From positions 3,887,804 through 3,951,803 of the forward strand of contig JAEVLN010000007.1 in assembly GCA_018350325.1 (NCBI GenBank): DNA of 64,000 nucleotides. Direction: 5' to 3'. This DNA is from Globodera rostochiensis. Its lineage: Eukaryota > Nematoda > Chromadorea > Rhabditida > Heteroderidae. Of the stretch, positions 54,959 to 64,000 are shown piece after piece. Position numbers and translations under genes: made by a program. The notes under the pieces were generated by a model. That model was not told the origin of the DNA and made no database searches. It saw nothing but the letters and a program-made list of their open reading frames with translations. How positions within the stretch are numbered: the stretch's first letter is position 1; the number at the start of each line of letters is the position of its first letter.

Positions 54959-56317
54959 TTTCCTTAAAAATATTTGCGTGGCTTAAAAATCATTAAACAA
55001 ACTCAGTTTTGGTATTTTGGGGAAGAGAAAACGTAAGAAAATGTTTTTTATAGCAGTCGAGATTTTGTCGTTTTTTGGGGGAGTCGAGATTTTGTCCGCG
55101 CGCCTAGTTTTGTTCTCAATTTTCGTGAGTCAGTCTTCGGGATTTATCATCCCGGCCCGAAGTTTACTGCCCAGCTTCCCCCTTCCCCCGCCTCCCCCAA
55201 CCCCCCGGTTTTTGATGATCAAACCGTCCGATAGTTTGGCCGGGAGGCGACGGTGCGGTGAGTAATTCTCTGATTAACATGAATGCTATTTGGATGCTTT
55301 TTTGTTCAAAATTAAAATATTTCTAGGGAGTGTTTATATGCAAATGCATTTTTTTTCCTGTACTGGAAACGGTCTGAAACACACGAAAAACGTGTTTTCA
55401 CTAGAACGCATTTCCATGTGCATGTTTTGCATAGTTCCTATTTATGTGCATATTTTGGCAATCGCCATTTTCAAAAATTCCTTAACAAAAATGCAATAAA
55501 AAACGAAAATACACCCCCAAGGGTCAGCTTTTTAAAAATTTTAAAAAATGCAAAATGCACCCATAAAAATTGACTTTGTTGCGACTAAAAATTCTACTAC
55601 CAAAAAATTAAATTTTTTTAAATCCGCTTTTTTTTAAATTTTTTTCCGAAATGTCCAATTTACATACCTATAAACGTTTTTATTTCTCTTATTACTTCAA
55701 TTTCGCATATTTCAAGATTTTATGTGCATATAATTACACTCCCTACTCTATTGGAATAATGATAAATGGTGGAATGGAAAAAATGATGACAACATTCAAT
55801 CTCATCCATCGCCGGTTGTTTGTGGGAAAAAACGGTTTTCAAAATGGGAGAAATGGGCAAGTTCGAATGGAATATGTTTTCTATTCCCACCCCACACATT
55901 GTGCCGAGCTTTAAAGGCATCAAATTTGCAAAAGTTCATTCAAATTAGTTTTTAATTTATTTCTTAATTATAATATTAAAAATTTGTGCAAGTTGTATGG
56001 AGAGGAACATTGCGAAGTGATCGGAACATTCGAAGCCTATCGGGGGCAAAGTGATCAAAATAAGCAGCAGCTTTCACAAATTATGCCTTGGGGGGTTATG
56101 CGGTGGCGGCGGGGGGTTTTTTTGGACATAAAAAAGAAGTTTGCGTAAAAAATACACCATTCTGAGCGGGCGGGAAGAATAGAGGCGGGCGGAGGACGAA
56201 CTGGCCACACAATAATGCGCAAATGCAAATGCGCAATCGATCAAAATCAATTAGTGCTAAATTGGAAATGTATTAATAATTAATTATATATCAATTAGTC
56301 AGTTGTCTTCAAAGTTT
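54959..56317. other. Intergenic, nothing recognised
   Basis: It includes C-rich runs near 55180-55205 and sequence duplicated at 49040-49375 (from 56125). No gene is seen; the 3' flank of the MRCK gene lies at its right end. Confidence 0.5.
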
Positions 56318-59300
56318 TCATTTGTTTGGCCGCTTGGGGGGCGGAACGGAGGGCGGCGACGGCGCGTTGTTGTTCATCAACAGCGCGGCAGCGGCCGACT
56401 GCGCTTGTTTGGCACGAAATGCCGGCGAATTGACCGGTTCCTGTGAACAGAGGGACAAATCATGTTCAGCTGCAGCAGCTTGTGCTGCTCGTACTGTTTG
56501 ACTGATCAGACAGGCTTTTTACAGTTGAAAATCGCGGATCGATCACACCCAAAAACATGGGGATTCTGATCTCATGGAACTCACCAAATAATAATCGCCG
56601 TTGGGATCATTCGGATCAATTTGCTGCTGCTGCTGATGGATGGGATTTACTGTTGTTGCTGCTGATCTGCTTGCTGTTGATGGGACTTAACAACAAATTG
56701 AGTTCATTTCATAATTGGACGCTGTACACAATGTACAGCGGGCTTTTGTTTTTGTTTTGTTTAGTTTGACAAATCATAAATCCAAAAAAACATAAATATT
56801 TCAAATTTTTGAGCTTGATACCGTAGTTCTCTTATCAAAATTTCCTATTGAAATGAATCTCCTGAATACTGTATTTTCTTTAAACTATCCTACCATCGGA
56901 ATTGCGACTTTGCGCGCTCTGTGGACGTGCCGCGGCCGAAGATGCCACCTGTTGATGCAGGTGGTGGTGGTGGTGGTGTTGCTGATGATGCCCATGTTGT
57001 TGTTGTTGCTGATGCTTATTTGCTACTGGTGCTCCCGTTGTTGTGCTCGTCGAAGAAGTGGACGTTGATCGGATGACGGGATTCGATGCGGCAAACTGAT
57101 GGCGTGCCTTGAGGAGGGGTAATTTATTTGACAAGCCTTGAGGGGGGATGGAGTTCACTTTTTCCGCCGTGTTCCCTGCACTGCCCCCGGGCGACGCGCT
57201 CGGCGAGTTGGAGGTGTTCAGGTCCATCAGATTCTGCAGTTCCACCACATTTCCGGGGCCCATGTGCACGACATGGACAAAATTGGATGGGCCACTGATC
57301 GGCAGTTGACTCCGTCGATCGGTTCGGCTGAAAACAAAGCAATTAAAAAAAGTCTTAAAAATGGGAAAATTCATTTACGACTTGCACTCGTCCTTTGAAT
57401 TGCGCATTGAAAATTTGCGCCGACGTTTTGGCTGAAGAGCGCCGGCGGCGCCGCTGCTGTCAACACCAGCCGAAATGCCCGCTCCACTCTGGCGGCGATT
57501 TGCCATCAGTGCCGGCAAAAATTGCTGTTCTTCAGTAGCTTCAAAGCAATAATAATAATTTAACCTCATTTTTTATTACAAAAAATAAAATAAAAATAAA
57601 TTTTGACCAATAAAATAAAAAATTATTCAAAAATTCTATTATTAATTCATTGGAAGCCCTTTTCACAGCAATAAGTCTCAAATTAAAATTCGATCTATTC
57701 AAAAACGCGCCAAATAAGTACTTCCACTTGTTCAGTACATATAATGTGAGATCGACACACTTGCAAAATGTGTTGGTCAGAAAGATTGAAAAAGGCAAAT
57801 TTTTGAAATTTCAAAATTTTCCGGAAATTCCGGTTTTTAGTTCGGCATGCGGATTACCTTTATTTTTTGGGAGAGCGCCGGAATCAAAAAAAGGACACAT
57901 ATCCTCCAAATGGGGGGGGGGGGGGGGGGAAAGCGCGCGCGCGTGCACTCACATGGCGTTCGCATGCCCAGCAGCACCAGATGCGGCAGGTCGAGCATTT
58001 GGCACAGCGTGAACAGCCCGGACTGGTTCAGTGGACGTGCCGAGCGCAGGTTGACGGTCTGCACCCATTCGGCGGTGTGAATGTTGAACACGCAAATTTG
58101 ATGCTCAGAGAAATGGAGCAGAAACGGACGCCGGAAGGCAAATTTGCCGACAGCACTCAGACGACACGGGAACATCAGCTCGTGCGCGCGTGAACGACGG
58201 CCTGAAGATGGGGCAAAATTGTTTTGGGGGTGGGCAAAGCGTGTCGTGGTAAAATCCGATCATAAAGCCATAGACAGGGTGACATCCGGAGCGGAGGGGG
58301 GTCGGTGGTGCGAATAGGCGCCGCCGAGAAAAATTTTTGAATTTTTGACTCAAATTCTAAGAGATTTGCAATCAAAATTTTAAAAGAAACGGTACTTTTT
58401 TAAAAGCTTTTTATGAATGGAAAAGGATCCGGCGGCGCCAACAACGGAAAAATCCAAAAAAATAAGGAAAAACCTGACAAATCAGGTACTCAGGTCACCC
58501 TGCCCATAGAGGACCCAAAGGGCGTGATCATGACGAGATCAATGATGGCAAAACACCGGGTATAGGGGACGAGCAATCAAATCAAAAAATGTCTACATAT
58601 GCTTTCAATTAACCACCTTGGCCATCCACGTAGATGCCCAACTTTTGGAAGACGAGCAAGTACTCCTTGGCCGTCTGTTGTTGGTGCTGCAGTTGAACAT
58701 CGCCTCCGCCCGCGTCGTCATCCTCGCCATGTTCGCCAGCAGCAGCACCACCACCGTGTACCGAGATCACCATCTCTGCGTCATGCAGAATTTGGTTCAG
58801 AAACTGCAGTGATTGATCCTCGAGGTTGACCAGCGCTGAAGAAAATTCAAATTGTTCAACAAAAAGCGTGATCAATGATCAGATTTGGAAGGGCGGTTCG
58901 ATCCAAGTCAACGATTAATCGGTTGGATACTGTATCGGTATTTTCTGCCATACGGTAGTAACTAATCACACCCGAAAAACCCGGACCCCGACAATTTGGG
59001 AGACATTCCCCGACACCACCAACAACCCTAGCCCCCGGTGCCTGACTTTTCAACCCCGCAAAACCCCCGTCCCCGTCCGACCCCGAAGGTCCGGGTGCCA
59101 AACCCTACTTTGGACTGCTGGAAAAACAAAAAATTAAAATTTTTGGATTTTTCAACGGATCTAAAATTGTTAATTTTAGAAGAAAAAAAATCTGGACCCC
59201 GTTTTTGAAAATTCAGAACGCTGTCCATCAATCCCCGGAATTAATGGAATCCGTCACACAACACCAACAACAAACAAACAAAACAGCGTCAACACATACA

Positions 59301-62300
59301 CAGTTGGCTGTTGTCCAGCAAATCCCACACCCGGAAGCTGCTCGGATAGCCCACAAACAAACGCCCGCCGGCAATCTTCAAGCACTGCGGTTGGCCTGGC
59401 ATGGCCATCTCGCGCACACGCGCGTGCCGCTTCTCCGTCCGATTGATCTGGAACACCACCACACTTTTTTGGATGGCACACGCAAAATAGTGCTGTGTGC
59501 CGGGCGGCGCGCCATGCGGAGCCGTGCGCGGTGAATGGCCTCGGCCTGAAAATTAAAAAAAAAATTCTACTAAATTAATGTCAGAGATAGTAGTGAGCTT
59601 ATGCTGATCAATTTATTATTTTTTATTTAAAAAGATAATCTCTCCAGTCAAATATTTTTTATTAAATTGCTTATCAAATCTTTATGAATGCTAAACAATT
59701 TTATTGTATATATATATATATAAAATTCAATAAATATTGGAAAATTACAATAAAAAAAAAATTCTGCTAATTTTAATTATTAATATGAAACAAAAATAAG
59801 TTCTTACCCCAACAAAGCAAATGGCATCCCCTTGTCTCGGAAACTTTTATCCACTTCAAGTCGCGCCCGTCCAGCGCCGCGGTTGGTATCAGCCGCACAT
59901 GGCGCTCCTTGCCAACCCCGACAAGCGCAATCAAAAGCTAAACAAATCAATCAAATCCAAATAAATGTATATTGTGGCACTGATCGGTGGAGTGATCAGA
60001 AAAAAGTCGAAATTTTCTAAGCATTTCTCATCATAAGATGGCTTGGCTGGCGGTGGTTCCACACCTGTTCTTCCAAATCATAGTCCACTTGTTCGACGTT
60101 GCGCTTCTTGTTCTCCGCCTCACCGCCCACCGGTGTGATTATCTGTGCATGCATAAACGCAGTTAAAAAGTGATGTCAAAATGAATTTCATTGATTAAAA
60201 AATCGACTCGACCCCCCACCTCCTTGTCCAGCTCCACACTGATCAGGCCCTGATCAGAAAGGCCCAACACGAAACGGCCTTGGTCAATCAGCACGGCGCA
60301 CTGTGCACTCCGTAGCTGTGCAAGTGCCGCATGGTCGCACAGCTCGCGCACCACGAACGCATCCTTGCGCGGCAGTCCGGAACGCAGGAACAGGTTGCGC
60401 AGTTCGGTCAACGCGATCACCCACTTTTGTGCTTCCTTGATTTTTCAATTTATTGCACTATTTATAATGGTGGAGATCAACAAGTTCAAGATGTAATCGT
60501 CAAGGCCCGGACCGGTCCGGCTCAACAGAGGGAAGCGACCCTTCCACCCCGCCGGCACCCCTACCTCCTTGGTGTCGGCCATCAACAGTGCGTACTGGCG
60601 TGAAATCAACGCATTTTGTTGTTGCTGCTGTTGATGGCTGTTCTGCAGCTGATCAGCAGTCGCCGATGTGTTGTTGTTGATGGTGTAGCTGCTGCTGTTC
60701 TGCGAGCCGGACGAGCAGTGCGAGCTGACCGTCATCATCGACTTTTCGTCCTGCATCATCTCTGACAAAGCGCCCACGGCAGGCGGAGGCGGCGGAAATG
60801 CGGCACATGTGTGAAAGTCGTGCACCTGCGCACAACAAAATGTTCATGTTGATGGCAAATGCCAAAACGTTTTTACCTGCGAGAATGCCACCTTGAATAT
60901 TTTTGGCAAGTCCGATTTAGAAGCATGGATGGCATCATTCTCTGTTGCCGGCGAAACTTGGAAGTCCGGATCCTTCATGTCAAGCACCTTAAAAGCAAAT
61001 AAAAATCAGAAAAAATATTTGTTGTTGTTTTTTGATCGGGGCTATACCTGTCTGATCTGTGGGTCAATGCTGACAATTTTTCCATGCCTTCCGTCCGTTT
61101 GACAATCGTACAGGTACAGCTTGAAGTCGCAGACAATCACATACTGTGAATTAGGCAATTAAAAATGGGTCCAATTTTAATATGAAGCACATTAATTAAA
61201 ATATAAAACAGAAATAGAGAGCTAGGCGCTAACTAAAACGCACTGTTGTTTGCCATCCGCGCTTCACACCGCCATTCTTCGGCGTCTTCACCGCCCCCTG
61301 GTAGGCAGTGCCGTTGCCGCGCATCATGTCGATGCCGTCGCTGCGACGCAAGTCGTTCGGCACCGGACACTCCTTTGGCACTTTGTTAAGGCAACCAACA
61401 TGACAAGCCACTTGGCACTCTTGACAGTACATTCCTGAAACAATTTGCATCAATTAAGCTACACGCACAAAAATTCCCTGTCCTGATCAGATTTGGGCAT
61501 TAAGGATCGCGGAATCTATTCTGATCACTATTCCACATCAATTCTAATCCTCTTCCATCAAATTGATCACTCTATTGCTTCTGACTTTCACATGAAATTC
61601 TGATGTATTTCCCATCATTGATCACTCTATTGCCTTCCGAAATTCTGATCACTATTTCACAACAAATTGATCACTCTATCGCCGTACGAAATTACAACAA
61701 ATTGATCACTCTATCTCTGTCCGAAATTCTGATCACTTTAAGCACCGCTTCCACTGAACGCACCTTGTCGATCCGCACCGATCAACACCGACGTGCACAC
61801 CACACATTTTGTTGGTGCCCTGAGGCTGGCGTTCACAAAGTGATGGCCCTCCCCGTTGAAAGCGTTGTTCAGCGACTGAATGCTTTTCGGATTTGCCGCC
61901 GATGGGCGCATAATGGACGCGGCGGCGCCCATCGGCGAATGGTGCGCCGACGCCGCCGCCGCTGCCGCCGCGTACGGCGTGTAGAAGCGCGCGTTTTCGT
62001 AAAATTGGGGATGAAACGGGAACTGTTGATGCTGGTGCTGATGTTGTGGTGGGCTTACAGCAGCGCTGGCAAAGCTTTGGTTCCTACAAACAACAAAAAT
62101 AGAGTAGTAAATTGATGAATTTGATCCCGAGTAACAACATTCATTATTCATTCCTTTTTTAATTTTAAAATCCATGTTTTATTCAAATTTGCGTACCCGG
62201 AGAATCCCAACTTTTAGGGGCATATAACTTTTTTGTTTAAACAAACTGGATAAAGGGAATGATGAAGAGTTTGGAGTATCATTCAAAAGCCCTACAATCT

Positions 62301-64000
62301 TTGAAGGTTTCAATTAGGGACAAAAATATTATTGTAGCCTCGGTTGGGGTCGATTTTGGAAATTCCCCCCCCCCCCCGCCCGCCAATACCGCTAATTGGA
62401 ATTAATGATTTGATGCCTCTGTTTAATTGAAACCAGTGCTTTAACAAGCACACTTTCTCTGTGTTTGTGTTGTTGTTGCCGCCGCCGCCAGACAACTCGG
62501 ATTAGAATTAGAGAAAGGATCGATCGAGATTCTCGATCGAAAACTCGGTAAATCTTGATGATATTTTTCGAGATTTTCGATCGCTGAAATTTTGCCGAGA
62601 TTCTCGAGATTTTTCACTGATCTCCATCGATGAATTTTTCGAGATTCTCGATCAGCCTCAGGCCCTTTCTCTAATTAGAATAACAAAAAACAAACAAAAC
62701 AGCGATTTGGTGGGCGAAACAAAAATAAAGGAATTTTTAAATGAGCAAAGCAAGTGGCTGGCTGTCTCCCCAGGGGCGGAGCCAGGGGCACGAAAATGAA
62801 TTTGTTTTGAAAATTTTAAATGATATCAAACTTTTTTTTTGGAAAAATTTCTTAACAAAAATGCAATAAACCAGCAAAAAATACACCCCTAATTTGTAAG
62901 AATCGACTTTTTTGATCGAGACCCCTACCCCCCCCTCCCCGAAAAAAATTTCTGGCTCCGCCCTTGTGTCTCCCTTCCAGTTAGTTAGTGTTTGTTTCTT
63001 ATAAATAAACTCATTTTAAATTGAATGTAACGCCGAGCAGAATGGGAGAATGAATAATATAAATAGGAAATATAAACATCTTTAAAGAAAGTTGTAGAAA
63101 AAGGATGGCTTTTTCACATTTCAATTTTGGTGAGGAAGTTAAACATGAACAACACGATAAAGTGATCAGAGAATAAAAATTCATCAACCATCATCCATTA
63201 AAAAATAATCATAGACCCATACAAATGAAACAATCAAACACATTTTATCCAAAAAACAATAAATGTTAGAAAATAATACGACAAAAAACAACAACAACAA
63301 TAATGCCCCCGTATCACATATTTAAGTAACTTTGACAAGAGGTACACGAAAAATTAAAATTTCTTCTTTAAAAAAATAACAAAAAAAAACATTAACATTT
63401 ATATGCCTCAACATCAAATCGCCAAAAAGAATGAGGGGTCTTGGCACAGCTCTTGTCAATGTGTTTACAAAAAGTTACACGCATTCGAACGTAAAAACAA
63501 AGGAGGAGGAAAGGAAACCATTTTAATGCGATTGTGGTGGGTACGTGTTGCAAAAGGGGGACGACCACCAAAGCATTAAAAGAGCACATCTTCTGGCAGT
63601 GCCGTGAATTAAATGCAACCCAAAATTCACCCACATAAGCGCGGGTGAGCGCGAATAGTTCAGCACCGACGGCGGCTCGTACTCGTCCAGCACATAATTT
63701 GCGGCGGGTGAACGACTGGACGATGCCATTGTTGTTGTTGCTGTTGGGCATGGCTGCTGTGAAACGATGGCACCAGCACCGCCACCACCAACGGGCGCCA
63801 CCGCCGGAGCCGATGGCGAATTGGACGAGGAGGAAAAGCTGCGATTGAAAAAGTTGGCGTTGAACCGATGCTGTTGTGCAATTGTTTGCTCCATCAAATT
63901 GGACACAACGCCACCACTGACGACAGACGAAGAAGACGGTGGTGCTCCACCACCACCAGCACCACCAGAACTGGTGTCAATGAGTACAGCAGCAGCAGCG
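56318..64000 (-). CDS. mrck-1: MRCK-type kinase, C-terminal half (C1-PH-CNH-CRIB), partial
   Basis: The N-terminal kinase and coiled coil lie right of the window. Exons (approximate) are 64000-63635, 62083-61764, 61434-61244, 61143-61048, 60990-60877, 60829-60566, 60436-60223, 60146-60063, 59942-59808, 59546-59285, 58835-58613, 58200-57948, 57560-57378, 57328-56896, 56649-56586 and 56440-56318. Order of features: low-complexity Ser/Gly and Gln/His linker; C1 ([30 protein letters not shown]); PH region ([23 protein letters not shown]); CNH/citron domain ([65 protein letters not shown]); basic [13 protein letters not shown] ([15 protein letters not shown]). MRCK kinases act downstream of Cdc42 on actomyosin. 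Splice phases agree at nearly all junctions. A poly-Gln/His stretch follows the CRIB. Confidence 0.9.
61560..61745. repeat. TTGATCACTCTAT minisatellite in an MRCK intron
   Basis: Four to five imperfect copies of attgatcactctattgc with gaaattctgatcact between them, about 40-45 bp apart. Confidence 0.7.
62509..62673. mobile_element. hAT-like MITE, TAGAGAAAGG / CCTTTCTCTA, perfect TSD
   Basis: The termini are inverted. The 8-bp duplication ATTAGAAT occurs at 62501-62508 and 62674-62681. The interior is rich in TCGATCGAGATTCTCGA palindromes. It lies in the MRCK intron. Confidence 0.85.

Noticed and set aside
55651..55914. 87-codon plus-strand frame
   Set aside because: AT-rich composition, no domain or splice context and no homologous copy in the window.

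Overview
The window looks like nuclear DNA of a nematode, most probably a plant-parasitic cyst nematode (Heteroderidae; Globodera or Heterodera type). It holds a cuticle collagen with the nematode N-terminal membrane domain and a [16 protein letters not shown] C-terminus, a receptor-type guanylate cyclase, an ELO fatty-acid elongase and an MRCK-type kinase. Introns are short and AT-rich and several appear to start with GC. The cyst-nematode assignment rests mainly on an array of short secreted-protein genes whose shared promoters contain ATGCCA, the 'DOG box' reported for Globodera dorsal-gland effectors. The species cannot be named from sequence alone.

Layout. 1-3325 (-): N-terminal half of a receptor guanylate cyclase, running off the left edge. 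6891-9015 (-): a compact one-Ig, two-FN3 membrane protein with a palindromic element abutting its stop codon. 11274-14886 (-): a complete eight-exon cuticle collagen with a 33-bp minisatellite in one intron. 14887-22358: about 7.5 kb with no recognised gene, rich in G/C homopolymers. 22359-42960: the most interesting stretch, an array of small (-)-strand genes for secreted Ser/Thr/Asn/Gln/Pro-rich proteins, interleaved with one (+)-strand two-TM PPxY-tail protein (31198-33757). 43118-47345 (-): ELO elongase with a roughly 63/65-bp satellite in its last intron. 50629-50912 (+): a tiny single-TM protein. 51740-54400 (+): a decayed Ty3/gypsy-type retroelement. 54412-54958 (-): a frameshifted FLYWCH zinc-finger gene. 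56318-64000 (-): the C-terminal half of an MRCK-like kinase (C1, PH, CNH, CRIB), running off the right edge.

The secreted array is the candidate undescribed system. Each gene has a signal-peptide exon, then internal exons that are all phase 1-1 and all exact multiples of three (300, 78, 270, 276, 96, 315 and 48 bp), so they can be duplicated, skipped or shuffled without breaking frame. Three members share a promoter module with a TATA box and ATGCCA. Two members sit in tandem segmental duplications (about 33.0-38.7 kb and 38.9-42.95 kb). Tandem exon copies and degenerate exons suggest ongoing birth and death of exons.

The spaces between genes and many introns are filled with small non-autonomous elements. 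Several share a TAGAG.CCGG terminal inverted repeat with 8-bp target duplications, the signature of hAT-type MITEs. There are also several minisatellites and a tRNA-derived SINE.
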